Of a stretch of DNA of 64,000 nucleotides, positions 37,206 to 46,093 are shown in pieces. A program made the translations under genes and the position numbers. How positions within the stretch are numbered: the first letter of the stretch is position 1; every line of letters starts with the position of its first letter. The notes under the pieces were generated by a model that was not told the DNA's origin, searched no databases, and saw only the letters and a list, made by a program, of their open reading frames with translations. The stretch is from an uncultured Eubacteriales bacterium (lineage in GTDB: Bacteria; Bacillota; Clostridia; Christensenellales; Borkfalkiaceae), in the NCBI GenBank assembly GCA_900547645.1, contig URHP01000001.1, positions 1-64,000 on the forward strand, written 5' to 3'.

Positions 37206-37242
37206 TTGACGAAAGTATAACACATATGTTATACTTTGTCAA
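37206..37242. promoter_or_regulatory. overlapping face-to-face leuC and lysR promoters in one palindromic operator
   Basis: Plus strand (leuC): TTGACG (37206-37211), 18 bp, TATACT (37230-37235). Minus strand (lysR): TTGACA (37242-37237), 17 bp, TATACT (37219-37214). Both lie within arms AAAGTATAACA (37212-37222) and TGTTATACTTT (37227-37237) around CATA; the outer TTGAC/GTCAA extend the symmetry. It contains ATAAC-N5-GTTAT, matching the T-N11-A LysR site pattern. Confidence 0.88.
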
Positions 37243-37271
37243 GAAGAAAAGAAAAAAAGGAGCATCGGATT

Positions 37272-38528
37272 ATGGGTATGACGATGACGCAGAAGATCCT
37301 TGCCGCGCACGCGGGGCTTGCTTCCGTTTCGGCGGGGCAGCTCATCGAAGCGGAACTCGATCTTGCGCTTGCGAACGATATCACCGCGCCTGTCGCCATC
37401 CGGGAATTGGAAAAAGCGGGCGGACACGTCAAGGACCGCGAAAAGATCGCGCTCGTGATGGATCACTTTACGCCGAACAAGGACATCAAAGCGGCGTGTC
37501 AGGTCAAATGCACGCGCCTGTTTGCGCTTTCGGAGGGCGTGAAGCACTTTTACGACGTGGGAAGCATGGGCATTGAACACGCCCTGCTGCCCGAACAGGG
37601 ACTGGTCGGCGCGGGCGACTGCGTGATCGGCGCGGACAGCCACACCTGCACCTACGGCGCGCTGGGCGCCTTTTCCACGGGCGTCGGCTCGACAGACCTT
37701 GCCGCCGCCATGATGACGAGCAAGTGCTGGTTCCGCGTCCCCTCCGCCCTGCGGTTCGTGCTGCGCGGGAGCCTTCCCGCATACGTCACGGGCAAGGACC
37801 TGATCCTTCACATCATCGGCATGATCGGCGTGGACGGCGCCCTCTACAAGAGCATGGAATTTACGGGCGAAGGCGTTGCGTCCCTCTCGATGGACGACCG
37901 GTTCACCGTCTGCAACATGGCGATCGAAGCGGGCGCAAAAAACGGCATCTTCCCCGTAGACGAACAGACGCTCGCCTATCTGAACGGCAGGTTCCGCCGC
38001 CCCGTGCGCATTTATGAAGCGGACGCAGACGCCGTATACGACGAGACGTACGAGATCGACCTCGGCGCCCTGAAGCCGACGGTCTCCTTCCCCCATCTTC
38101 CCGAAAACACCCGCACGGAGTGGGAGGAAGTGACGATCGATCAGGCCGTCATCGGCTCCTGCACCAACGGGCGCATCTCCGACCTGCGGCAGGCCGCCGC
38201 GGTGCTGAAAGACAGAAAGGTGGCGGAAAACGTGCGGTGCATCGTCATCCCCGCCACGCAGGAGATCTACCTGCAGGCGATGAAGGAAGGACTGCTGGAG
38301 ACCTTTATCCGCGCGGGAGCGGTCGTCTCCACGCCGACGTGCGGACCCTGTCTGGGCGGACACATGGGCATCCTTGCCGATCACGAACGCTGCGTCTCCA
38401 CCACCAACCGCAATTTTGTGGGACGCATGGGACATATCACAAGCGAGATCTACCTCGCATCCCCCTATACGGCTGCGGCGAGCGCCGTTCTGGGCAGACT
38501 TGCAACCGCAAACGAGGTGCTGAAATGA
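37272..38528 (+). CDS. leuC: 3-isopropylmalate dehydratase large subunit
   Basis: 418 residues from [15 protein letters not shown] (AAAGGAG upstream; ATG 37278 is an alternative). Aconitase-type [4Fe-4S] cysteines: [12 protein letters not shown] and [13 protein letters not shown]. Short form (about 420 residues), the archaeal/clostridial type rather than the 470-residue enterobacterial type. With LeuD it isomerises 2- to 3-isopropylmalate. Overlaps leuD by ATGA. Confidence 0.96.
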   Translation: MGMTMTQKILAAHAGLASVSAGQLIEAELDLALANDITAPVAIRELEKAGGHVKDREKIALVMDHFTPNKDIKAACQVKCTRLFALSEGVKHFYDVGSMGIEHALLPEQGLVGAGDCVIGADSHTCTYGALGAFSTGVGSTDLAAAMMTSKCWFRVPSALRFVLRGSLPAYVTGKDLILHIIGMIGVDGALYKSMEFTGEGVASLSMDDRFTVCNMAIEAGAKNGIFPVDEQTLAYLNGRFRRPVRIYEADADAVYDETYEIDLGALKPTVSFPHLPENTRTEWEEVTIDQAVIGSCTNGRISDLRQAAAVLKDRKVAENVRCIVIPATQEIYLQAMKEGLLETFIRAGAVVSTPTCGPCLGGHMGILADHERCVSTTNRNFVGRMGHITSEIYLASPYTAAASAVLGRLATANEVLK

Positions 38529-39013
38529 CCGTAAAAGGAACCGTTCATAAATACGGCAGCGACGTGGATACCGACGTCATCATCCCCGCGCGCTATCTGA
38601 ATACCGCTTCCGCGGAAGAACTTGCCGCACACTGCATGGAAGACATCGATCCCGATTTCGTCAAAAACGTGAAAGCGGGCGACGTCGTGGTGGCGGAAGA
38701 CAATTTCGGCTGCGGCTCCTCGCGCGAGCATGCCCCCATCGCGCTCAAGGCGAGCGGCGTCTCCCTTGTCATCGCGAACACGTTCGCGCGCATCTTCTAC
38801 CGCAATGCCATCAACATCGGGCTTCCCATTCTCGAATGTCCCGAAGCGGTGAGCAATCTCAAAGCGGGCGACGTCGTCTCCTGCGATCTCTCCAAGGGTG
38901 AGATCAGAAACGAAACGACGGGCAAAACCTTTCAGGCGCAGCCCTTCCCCCCGTTCATCAGGCGCATCATCGACGCGGGCGGGCTGATGGCGTCCCTGAA
39001 AGACGAAGCGTGA
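38525..39013 (+). CDS. leuD: 3-isopropylmalate dehydratase small subunit
   Basis: 162 residues from the ATGA overlap ([20 protein letters not shown]). Swivel-domain motif [19 protein letters not shown]. Matches the short large subunit in type. leuB follows after 16 bp. Confidence 0.96.
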   Translation: MTVKGTVHKYGSDVDTDVIIPARYLNTASAEELAAHCMEDIDPDFVKNVKAGDVVVAEDNFGCGSSREHAPIALKASGVSLVIANTFARIFYRNAINIGLPILECPEAVSNLKAGDVVSCDLSKGEIRNETTGKTFQAQPFPPFIRRIIDAGGLMASLKDEA

Positions 39014-39029
39014 AACAGACGGAGAGATC

Positions 39030-40106
39030 ATGAAAAAACACATTGCAGTACTTGCAGGCGACGGGATCGGCCCCGAGATCACGGGCGGGGCGGTCGAAGT
39101 TCTGAAGAAGGTCGCCCGGACCTTCGGCCACCAATTCACGTTCGAACCCCTTCTGATGGGAGGCTGCGCGATCGACGCATGCGGCGAACCGCTGCCCGCG
39201 GCGACGGTAGAGCGCTGCCTTGCCTCCGATTCCGTGCTCCTCGGCGCGGTGGGCGGTCCCAAATGGGACGCGCTTCCCGGCGGGCAGCGCCCCGAAGCGG
39301 GGCTCCTCGGCATCCGGAAAGCGATGGGGCTGTATTCCAATATCCGCCCCGCAAAGCTCTGGAAGGCGCTGGCGGACGCATCTCCGCTCAAGCGATCGCT
39401 CGTCGAAAACGGCGTCGAGATCATCGTCGTGCGGGAACTGACGGGCGGCATCTACTTCGGCGAACGCGGCTCCTGCACGGACGCCCTTCTGGGCGAGACG
39501 GCGTGGGATACCGAAAAATACTCCGTCCGCGAGATCGAGCGCATCGCGCGCATCGCCTGTGACCTTGCGAGAAAGCGCACAAAACGCGTCGTTTCCGTTG
39601 ATAAGGCAAACGTGCTGGAGTCCTCCCGCCTGTGGCGCAGAACGGTGCATGCGTACGCGGAAAAACACTACCCCGACGTGATCGTGACCGATATGCTGGT
39701 GGACAACGCCGCCATGCAGATCGTCAGAAATCCCGCGCAGTTCGACGTGCTGCTCACTTCCAACATGTTCGGCGATATTCTCTCGGACGAAGCCGCGCAG
39801 GTGACGGGCTCCATCGGCATGCTGGCTTCCTCCTCGCTGGGCGATACGACGTGCGGGCTGTACGAACCCATCCACGGTTCCGCGCCCGACATTGCGGGCA
39901 AGGACCTTGCCAATCCCATTGCCACCATCCTTGCCGCCGCCATGATGCTGCGCGATTCCTTCGGCATGACGGAGGAATGTTCCGCCGTCGAGCGCGCCGT
40001 CGCACAGACGCTTGACGAAGGCTGGCGCACGGCGGATATTTTTTCGGAGGGCATGCACAAAATCGGCTGCCGCGAAATGGCGCGCCGCATTGCAGACAAT
40101 CTCTGA
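39030..40106 (+). CDS. leuB: 3-isopropylmalate dehydrogenase
   Basis: 358 residues. [17 protein letters not shown], the substrate region [13 protein letters not shown], Asp-rich Mg site [10 protein letters not shown] and [23 protein letters not shown] site [13 protein letters not shown]. It oxidises and decarboxylates 3-isopropylmalate to the leucine keto acid. Last gene of leuCDB. Confidence 0.97.
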   Translation: MKKHIAVLAGDGIGPEITGGAVEVLKKVARTFGHQFTFEPLLMGGCAIDACGEPLPAATVERCLASDSVLLGAVGGPKWDALPGGQRPEAGLLGIRKAMGLYSNIRPAKLWKALADASPLKRSLVENGVEIIVVRELTGGIYFGERGSCTDALLGETAWDTEKYSVREIERIARIACDLARKRTKRVVSVDKANVLESSRLWRRTVHAYAEKHYPDVIVTDMLVDNAAMQIVRNPAQFDVLLTSNMFGDILSDEAAQVTGSIGMLASSSLGDTTCGLYEPIHGSAPDIAGKDLANPIATILAAAMMLRDSFGMTEECSAVERAVAQTLDEGWRTADIFSEGMHKIGCREMARRIADNL

Positions 40107-40134
40107 TCACCCATCGGACGGGACATACAAAAAA

Positions 40135-40160
40135 GCGGGCGGAGCTGTTGCTCCGCCCGC
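40135..40160. terminator. bidirectional terminator after leuB
   Basis: GCGGGCGGAG pairs with CTCCGCCCGC around CTGTTG, with A6 before and T5 after. Confidence 0.92.
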
Positions 40161-40214
40161 TTTTTCCGGTCGTATGCGACTCCGCCGCCCGGTACGGGCG
40201 GGCGTTTTCGCCTT

Positions 40215-42074
40215 TCAGGCGCTTTCCGCGCCGTCCTCGGGTTTTGACCACAGGACGGGCGTCACGCCGTCCTTGGCATAGTGCCAGAAGTTCCCCTCTG
40301 CCGCGCCCGCCGCGAATGGGTCATCCGCGCTGTAAAAACAGATCGTGGCCGATCCCGCGCTGGTCGATAAAGTATCATTGCCGCTCACGCTCTCCCACTG
40401 TGCCTGCGTACCGTGATAGTAAATCGTCAGTTTGGCTCGCCTCGAAAATGCGTTTTCCTCAATCGTAGTAACGGCGGACGGAATGACGAGCTGATATGCC
40501 TCATCTCTCACATTCGCGTTATACGCCCCGTCGGCAATGGTCGTCGCGCTGCCGTCCGAGGGAATGACGGACGCCTGCGTGCACAGGATCACCCTGCCTG
40601 TAGCCGTTTCGATGATACAGTCGCCCGCGCTGTGATAGACGGGATTCCCCTCCGCGACCGTGATACTTTCCAATCCGCCGCAATACAAAAAAGCTCCTTC
40701 CCTGATGTCTGTGACCGAAGCGGGGATCTCGATGCTTGTCAGTTTGGGACAATCGATGAATGTATTTGATGCGATTTCCTGCAAGCTCTGCGGCAGGATG
40801 ACCTGCTGTAAATTCGGGAAATGCACAAATGGATTGATTAGCCGCTCCACACCCTCCGGAATGACCACGCTGCGCAGGTTCTCCCTTTGGGACTGAGAAG
40901 TACCGCTGTTCAGATGCCATACATCCTTCACGGGCAGGCCGTTATAACAGGCGGGAATGATGAGATCGATATCTGTGCAGGTACCCAATCCCGTCACCCT
41001 GTAACATGTACCGTCGCCGCTCAACATAAATTTCAGCCCTTCGCCGTGTTCCAGCCTGCCGCAGCGGATACAGACGTTGTTTTCATAAGTATGCCCGAGC
41101 GCGGGCAAGTCCTGCGCGCGGACGCCGCCGCACGCCGAGCAGACCTGCAGCGACATGCCCGCCTCCTCGCAGGCGGGCTCGATGACCGTGCACCCCTCGC
41201 CGAAGGTATGCCCCTTCGCCTGCAGAAAAAGATATTCCGTCCTCCCGCACAGACTGCACGAACGCGTCTGACAGCCGATGCAGGTGCACGTCGGCGCGAG
41301 CGCCGTCTCCCACGCCGACCACGCATGCCCGCAGGCGGGAATGCGCCCGCAGTGAATGAGCGTGCCGTCCGACAGGGTGACGACGAGCTCCTCGCCGACG
41401 AATGCAATCTGTTTGATGCCAACACCCTGCGCGCCCGTTTCGCCCGTGACGGCGCCGCAGTCAACGGTATTTCCGTTGTCAAGCACCAGAATGAGGTGTC
41501 CTTCGCCGTTGACGGTTGCCGAGGAGATGCCTACTCCGTCTTTGCCGTCCGCACCGTCTTTGCCGTCCTTGCCGGGAGCGCCGTCAACGCCGTCTTTACC
41601 GTCCTCTCCGTCAACGCCGTCCTTGCCCGGCAAACCATCCGCGCCGTCCTTACCGTCCTCCCCGTCAACACCGTCTTTGCCGGGAGCGCCGTCCTCCCCG
41701 TTTGCTCCGTCCTTGCCATCCTCCCCGCGGACCGTGCCGCAGTTGCGCGCGGTGCCGTCGGTAAGCACGATGATCAGATCGCCGTTGTTATCCACATACG
41801 CGCCCACGATCCCAACGCCGTCCTCCCCGTCCTTGCCGGGAGCGCCGTCCGCGCCGTCTTTTCCGGGGGCGCCGTCCTTGCCGTCCTCCCCGCGCAGCTG
41901 CGCAAGGAATTCTTCCAGCGTACCGTCATAGCCCAGTTCCACCGCCCGGGCATATACCTCGGAAACGGCGTCCGTGCTGTCCGTCTGCGCATTGCACCCT
42001 GCAAACGCAAGCCCCGCGCCCAGTGTGAGCGCCGCCGCGGCAATCAGAAAACCCTTCCACAATCCTTTTTTCAT
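40215..42074 (-). CDS. lipoprotein with collagen-like repeats, Cys-rich region and BspA-type leucine-rich repeats
   Basis: 619 residues. Lipobox LAFAGC (Cys27). Collagen-like Gly-X-Y tracts at about 61-88 and 116-181 (units GKDGAPGKDGVDGEDGKDGA; D/K/E rich, few prolines), separated by a repeated beta segment (VDNNGDLIIVLTDGT; VNGEGHLILVLDNGN). A Cys-rich part follows at about 250-340 with H-x(n)-CxxC units (GHTYENNVCIRCG). C-terminal BspA-like LRRs run from about 385 (VVIPEGVERL, LPQSLQEIASNTFIDCPKLT, IPASVTDIREGAFLYC). A surface adhesin or fibre is likely (inference). It is isolated, with its own promoter, divergent from yggS. Confidence 0.9.
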   Translation of the reverse strand: MKKGLWKGFLIAAAALTLGAGLAFAGCNAQTDSTDAVSEVYARAVELGYDGTLEEFLAQLRGEDGKDGAPGKDGADGAPGKDGEDGVGIVGAYVDNNGDLIIVLTDGTARNCGTVRGEDGKDGANGEDGAPGKDGVDGEDGKDGADGLPGKDGVDGEDGKDGVDGAPGKDGKDGADGKDGVGISSATVNGEGHLILVLDNGNTVDCGAVTGETGAQGVGIKQIAFVGEELVVTLSDGTLIHCGRIPACGHAWSAWETALAPTCTCIGCQTRSCSLCGRTEYLFLQAKGHTFGEGCTVIEPACEEAGMSLQVCSACGGVRAQDLPALGHTYENNVCIRCGRLEHGEGLKFMLSGDGTCYRVTGLGTCTDIDLIIPACYNGLPVKDVWHLNSGTSQSQRENLRSVVIPEGVERLINPFVHFPNLQQVILPQSLQEIASNTFIDCPKLTSIEIPASVTDIREGAFLYCGGLESITVAEGNPVYHSAGDCIIETATGRVILCTQASVIPSDGSATTIADGAYNANVRDEAYQLVIPSAVTTIEENAFSRRAKLTIYYHGTQAQWESVSGNDTLSTSAGSATICFYSADDPFAAGAAEGNFWHYAKDGVTPVLWSKPEDGAESA

Positions 42075-42111
42075 ACGATATCCTCCTGAAAGCGGAAACT
42101 ATTCCGCTTCT

Positions 42112-42139
42112 ATTATAGCACATCCCCCCCCGATGTCAA
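42112..42139 (-). promoter_or_regulatory. promoter of collagen-like lipoprotein
   Basis: Minus strand TTGACA (42139-42134), 16-bp spacer containing eight G, TATAAT (42117-42112) with TGC. The leader holds a small hairpin, AGCGGAA/TTCCGCT (42091-42108). Confidence 0.8.
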
Positions 42140-42167
42140 CCCCCCGCAGAACGATCGCCCCATTCTA

Positions 42168-42196
42168 TTGACAGGCGGACGGCGGAAAGGTATAAT
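42168..42196 (+). promoter_or_regulatory. yggS promoter (perfect consensus, near-leaderless)
   Basis: TTGACA (42168-42173), 17-bp spacer, TATAAT (42191-42196). Predicted start at 42203, 3 nt before the ATG. Confidence 0.88.
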
Positions 42197-42205
42197 ATAG
42201 GCGAT

Positions 42206-42883
42206 ATGAGTATTTCGGAAAACGTCCAATGTTACCTTGAAAAAATCAGCGCGGGCAACTGCTTCCATGAGCCCGTGACCCTTGTCGCGGCGACCAAGAC
42301 GCGCACCGCGGACGAGATCAACGAGGCGATCGCCGCAGGTATCACGGACATCGGCGAAAACAAAGTTCAGGAATTCCGCGACAAGTACGATCTGGTCAAG
42401 GGCGGAAACCGCCACTTTATCGGGCATCTGCAGACGAACAAGGTCAAATACCTCATCGGAAAGACCTGCCTCGTGCATTCGCTCGACCGCGACGAGCTTG
42501 CCGAAGAGCTGGCAAAGCGTTCGCAGCGGGCAGGCGTCACGACCGACGCGCTGATCGAAGTGAACATCGGCAGCGAGCTTTCCAAGAGCGGATACTCCCT
42601 TGCCGAAGCCTTTGCCGCCTACGAGCGCGCGCGGGACATGCAGGGGCTGCGCATCCGCGGCTTTATGGCGATGCTCCCCCTCTCGGACGATCGGGCGATG
42701 CTCGCCCGTCTGGCGGACGAAATGCGCGCCCTGTACGACAGGGCGCGGGCACAGGACGGCAACATCCGCTTCCTTTCGATGGGCATGAGCGGAGACTGGG
42801 AACTGTGCGTCGCACACGGCTCCAACATGATCCGCCTCGGCACGGCGCTGTTCGGCGCAAGGACCGCCGCACAGAACGCATGA
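42206..42883 (+). CDS. yggS: YggS/PLPBP pyridoxal-phosphate homeostasis protein, predicted leaderless
   Basis: 225 residues. Fold-type III PLP protein: the PLP lysine in LVAATKTRTADEIN, then IGENKVQEFRDKY, HFIGHLQTNKVKYL, and FLSMGMSGDWELCVAHGSNMIRLG split over the C-terminus. It buffers PLP; in Bacillota it usually lies by the ylm/division cluster, here by a phospholipase-like gene. The start is fixed by the promoter: no Shine-Dalgarno and an expected 3-nt leader. Confidence 0.93.
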   Translation: MSISENVQCYLEKISAGNCFHEPVTLVAATKTRTADEINEAIAAGITDIGENKVQEFRDKYDLVKGGNRHFIGHLQTNKVKYLIGKTCLVHSLDRDELAEELAKRSQRAGVTTDALIEVNIGSELSKSGYSLAEAFAAYERARDMQGLRIRGFMAMLPLSDDRAMLARLADEMRALYDRARAQDGNIRFLSMGMSGDWELCVAHGSNMIRLGTALFGARTAAQNA

Positions 42884-42916
42884 ACGCGTGCGACGCGCAC
42901 AACATATTATAAGACT

Positions 42917-43804
42917 ATGCCATCTTCCATTACCCATGCGCTCATTGCCGAAGAAGCGGCGAAGCGCCTTCCCGAACAACTGCAGACCGCCCTGTCCGCC
43001 GCGCCCGAAGCGTACTTTCTGGGCGCGCAGGGCCCCGACGTGTTTTTCTTTGCCAAAAAGGCAAACAAGCAGGAGGGCAACCTCGGAAAATACCTGCACC
43101 GCAACGCCGTGTACGAACTGTTTTCCGCCTTCCTGGAGGCGCTTCCGACGCTCGGCGAGGAGGAACGCAGGACCGCCGCGGCGTATTGCCTGGGCTACGT
43201 CACGCACTACTGCGCGGACGTTGCCTTCCACCCCTTCGTCTACCGCTATCTCGAACAGAACGGGCTGCACAAGCGCGAGCACCAGCGCATGGAAAACGAC
43301 TGGGACGTCTATTTTGCGCGCAAACTGCGCGGACATGAAGCGGAGCGCTATCCCTTCCCGGACGTAAAGGCGTGCAAGAACGCCGCTTTGCTCTCCCTGT
43401 GGGAAAGGGCGACGCGCACCCTGCAGCGGACGCCCATGGATGAAAAAACCTTTTTCGGCGGCGTCGATCACTTTGCGCAGTTTTTATCCTTTTTCCATCG
43501 GAAATGCTACGCATCGCAAAGGCACTGGGCGCGGTTTGACAGGCTCTTCCATATCCACGGGCTGTCCTCCCTGTATCCCGCAAAGACGCCGGACGGGGAT
43601 ATCCTCTCCGGCGAGGCGTTTGAACGCGCCGCAAATGCCGATCCCGCCCTTCCGCCCGTCAGGACGGCGGACGATCTGTTTGAGCGCGCCGTATCCGAAA
43701 GCGCATACAAGATGCTGCTCTTTTCCGATGCGCTGAGCGGCGCCATGCTCCCCCGCGAACAATTTGACCGCCACCTTCTGACGGGAAAACATCTGACGAC
43801 GTAA
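42917..43804 (+). CDS. zinc-dependent phospholipase C-like protein
   Basis: 295 residues. The N-terminal MPSSITHALIAEEAAKRLPE and LGAQGPDVFFFAKKAN, with YVTHYCADVAFHPFVYR, match the Zn-dependent phospholipase C / S1-P1-like fold seen in uncharacterised Clostridia proteins (His and Asp zinc ligands). No signal peptide is evident, so it is likely cytoplasmic and its true substrate is unknown. No Shine-Dalgarno precedes the ATG; TATTAT (42905-42910) lies six bases before it, but with no good -35. It lies 33 bp after yggS. Confidence 0.83.
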   Translation: MPSSITHALIAEEAAKRLPEQLQTALSAAPEAYFLGAQGPDVFFFAKKANKQEGNLGKYLHRNAVYELFSAFLEALPTLGEEERRTAAAYCLGYVTHYCADVAFHPFVYRYLEQNGLHKREHQRMENDWDVYFARKLRGHEAERYPFPDVKACKNAALLSLWERATRTLQRTPMDEKTFFGGVDHFAQFLSFFHRKCYASQRHWARFDRLFHIHGLSSLYPAKTPDGDILSGEAFERAANADPALPPVRTADDLFERAVSESAYKMLLFSDALSGAMLPREQFDRHLLTGKHLTT

Positions 43805-43806
43805 AC

Positions 43807-43836
43807 AAGCGCCGCGGCGGCCGCCGCGGCGCTTTT
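43807..43836. terminator. bidirectional terminator between phospholipase-like gene and queH
   Basis: GCGCCGCGGC pairs with GCCGCGGCGC around GGC, with CAA and TTTTG flanks. Very stable stem. Confidence 0.85.
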
Positions 43837-43841
43837 GTTGA

Positions 43842-44441
43842 TCAGGATTGTTTTCTCCGCCTGGAAAACAGACAGCCGCAATAGTTCTGGCGGTAGAGCC
43901 CGTATTCTCCGGAGAGCTGTACCGACCTCAGAAACCCGCCCCGCTTCTTGAAGTCGGTGGGAAGATATTCCACGCCGTACGCTTCCGCCGCCTCCTGCCC
44001 GATGCGGTTGATGAGCGCGGCGTTTTTCATGGGAGAGACGGTCAGCGTGGTCGCAAACAGATCGAACCCGCCCGCCTTCGCCTGCTTCGCAGTCTCAAAC
44101 AGGCGCAGTCTGAAACACCGCTCACAGCGCGCGCCGCCCTCTTTTTCCGCCTCGAATCCGGCGGAAACGGCGGTAAAATCCCCGCTGCGGTACCCGCATT
44201 CCATGACCTGCGCCCACCCCGTCTGCGCCGTCAGGCGGCGCAGTTCCTCAAGGCGCTTTTCATACTCCTCCGCGCTGTCGAGATTGGGATTGTAGAAAAA
44301 TGCCGTCACCCGCACGCGGGGCGCCGTCTCCGTCAGGCAATAGGAAGCGCACGGCGCGCAGCAGGCATGCAGCAGCAGGGATTTCCCCTCCGACGCCGCA
44401 AGTATGCGCTGCATGACGGCATCATAGTTGACCGCGTTCAT
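43842..44441 (-). CDS. queH: epoxyqueuosine reductase QueH
   Basis: 199 residues from MNAVNYDAVMQRIL, overlapping the leuA stop by ATGA. DUF208/QueH signature: HACCAPCASYCL, then GARCERCFRLRL and QNYCGCLFSRR, the Cys pairs for iron-sulfur clusters. It makes the last step to queuosine, complementing tgt and queA elsewhere in the window; queG was not seen. It is translationally coupled to leuA, an unusual pairing. Confidence 0.92.
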   Translation of the reverse strand: MNAVNYDAVMQRILAASEGKSLLLHACCAPCASYCLTETAPRVRVTAFFYNPNLDSAEEYEKRLEELRRLTAQTGWAQVMECGYRSGDFTAVSAGFEAEKEGGARCERCFRLRLFETAKQAKAGGFDLFATTLTVSPMKNAALINRIGQEAAEAYGVEYLPTDFKKRGGFLRSVQLSGEYGLYRQNYCGCLFSRRRKQS

Positions 44442-46093
44442 GCGTCCAAAAGATTGTTGAGCGCCGAGACGAGCGCCTGCACGGACGCGATGCTGATGTC
44501 CGAATTTTCGCCCGCGCCCCAATAGGTGCGCCCGTTCGCCTCCACGCCGAGGTAGGAGATCGCCTGTGCAAAGGAACCCGACGAGAGCGCGTGCTGCTCG
44601 TACCCCGTCAGATCGTACTGCACGCCGAAATGCCTTTTCAGGGCGTTGGAGACGGCGTCCAGCCGCCCGTTGCCCGTCGCTTCGACGACGGTGCGCCGTC
44701 CGCCTTCCACGACCTCCACGCGCGCCGTGATGCCGTTTTCCTGCGCATAGTGCACGTCGCCGAGCGAGAAATGTCCGCGCGGGGAAAGGAACTTGCTGCC
44801 GAAGACTTCGAAGATCTCTTCCGCCTTGAGTTCCTTATGCCGCACGTCCGATTCGTGCTTGACGGCATAGCTGACCGCCTCTTTCATGCGGGCAGGCAGC
44901 TTGATGCCGTAGGCATGTTCGAGAATGTACCCCACGCCGCCCTTTCCGGACTGCGAATTGATGCGGATGACGTCCGAATCGTACTCCCTGCCCACGTCTT
45001 TGGGATCGATGGGGAGATAGGGAACGTCCCAGACGACGCGTCCCGTCTCCTCGCGGAAGCGCATCCCCTTGGCGATCGCATCCTGATGGGAGCCGGAGAA
45101 CGCCGCAAATACCAGCTCGCCCGCATACGGCTGGCGGGGCGAGATGCGCATATCGGTAAAATTCTGATAGAGCGCGGCGACATAGGGCATGTTGGAAAAG
45201 TTCAGTCCCGGATCGACGCCCTGCGAGTACATGTTCATGGCGAGCGTCACCACGTCGCAGTTGCCCGTGCGCTCGCCGTTGCCGAAGAGCGTGCCTTCCA
45301 CGCGGTCCGCGCCCGCCAGAAGTCCGAATTCCGCCGACGCGACGCCGCAGCCGCGGTCGTTGTGCGGATGCAGCGAAAGCACGACGTTCCCGCGGTGCTT
45401 CAGGTGCTTGTGCACATACTCCACCTGCTGCGCATAGACGTGCGGCATGGCGTTTTCCACCGTGGCGGGAAGGTTGATGACCGCCTTGCGCTCCGCCGTC
45501 GGCTGCCACACGTCGAGAACGGCGTTGCAGACCTCGAGCGCATACTCGGGTTCGGTGCCCGTAAAACTCTCGGGCGAATACTCGAAGCGGTACTTCTCCC
45601 CCGCTTCGTCCGTCAGCTCCTTTAAAAGGCGCGCGCCGTCCACCGCGATCTGTCTGATCTCTTCGCGGCTCTTGCGGAACACCTGCTCGCGCTGGGCGAC
45701 CGAGGTGGAATTGTACACGTGTACGATGACGTTCTTCGCGCCGCGGATGGCCTCGAAGGTCTTTTTGATGATGTGCTCGCGCGCCTGCGTCAGCACCTGA
45801 ATGGTGACGTCGTCGGGGATGAGACCGCGCTCGATGAGCGCGCGCACGAAGTCATACTCCGTCTCGCTGGCGGCGGGGAAACCGACCTCGATCTCCCGAA
45901 AGCCGATCTCCGTGAGCAGCTGAAAAAATTCCAGCTTGGTCTCCAGCCCCATCGGTTCGACGAGCGCCTGATTGCCGTCGCGCAGATCGACGCTGCACCA
46001 GACGGGCGCGCTTGTGACCATCGGTTTTTCCGCCCAATCCATACACCGTTCGGGCGGCAGAATAAACTGCTTCGCGTATTTTTTCACGTCCAT
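44438..46093 (-). CDS. leuA: 2-isopropylmalate synthase, type 2
   Basis: 551 residues from MDVKKYAKQFILPPE; CAGGAAGG precedes it, and the longer frame would run into the T-box. TIM barrel with VDLRDGNQALVEPM, the metal His pair LSLHPHNDRGCG, LFGNGERTGNCD, and a C-terminal LeuA allosteric domain with leucine feedback (about 425-551). This is the long LeuA2 form also found in actinobacteria and some Clostridia. It condenses acetyl-CoA with ketoisovalerate. Controlled by the T-box leader; queH is coupled to it. Confidence 0.95.
   Translation of the reverse strand: MDVKKYAKQFILPPERCMDWAEKPMVTSAPVWCSVDLRDGNQALVEPMGLETKLEFFQLLTEIGFREIEVGFPAASETEYDFVRALIERGLIPDDVTIQVLTQAREHIIKKTFEAIRGAKNVIVHVYNSTSVAQREQVFRKSREEIRQIAVDGARLLKELTDEAGEKYRFEYSPESFTGTEPEYALEVCNAVLDVWQPTAERKAVINLPATVENAMPHVYAQQVEYVHKHLKHRGNVVLSLHPHNDRGCGVASAEFGLLAGADRVEGTLFGNGERTGNCDVVTLAMNMYSQGVDPGLNFSNMPYVAALYQNFTDMRISPRQPYAGELVFAAFSGSHQDAIAKGMRFREETGRVVWDVPYLPIDPKDVGREYDSDVIRINSQSGKGGVGYILEHAYGIKLPARMKEAVSYAVKHESDVRHKELKAEEIFEVFGSKFLSPRGHFSLGDVHYAQENGITARVEVVEGGRRTVVEATGNGRLDAVSNALKRHFGVQYDLTGYEQHALSSGSFAQAISYLGVEANGRTYWGAGENSDISIASVQALVSALNNLLDA

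Noticed and set aside
38120-38524. Open frame fused upstream of leuD
   Set aside because: It is a shadow of leuC in another frame; leuD starts at the ATGA overlap with family-typical residues.
41529-41894. Short tandem DNA repeats that could suggest a CRISPR array
   Set aside because: Period is 9 bases and codes for Gly-X-Y in frame; no spacers of uniform length, so it is a collagen-like tract.
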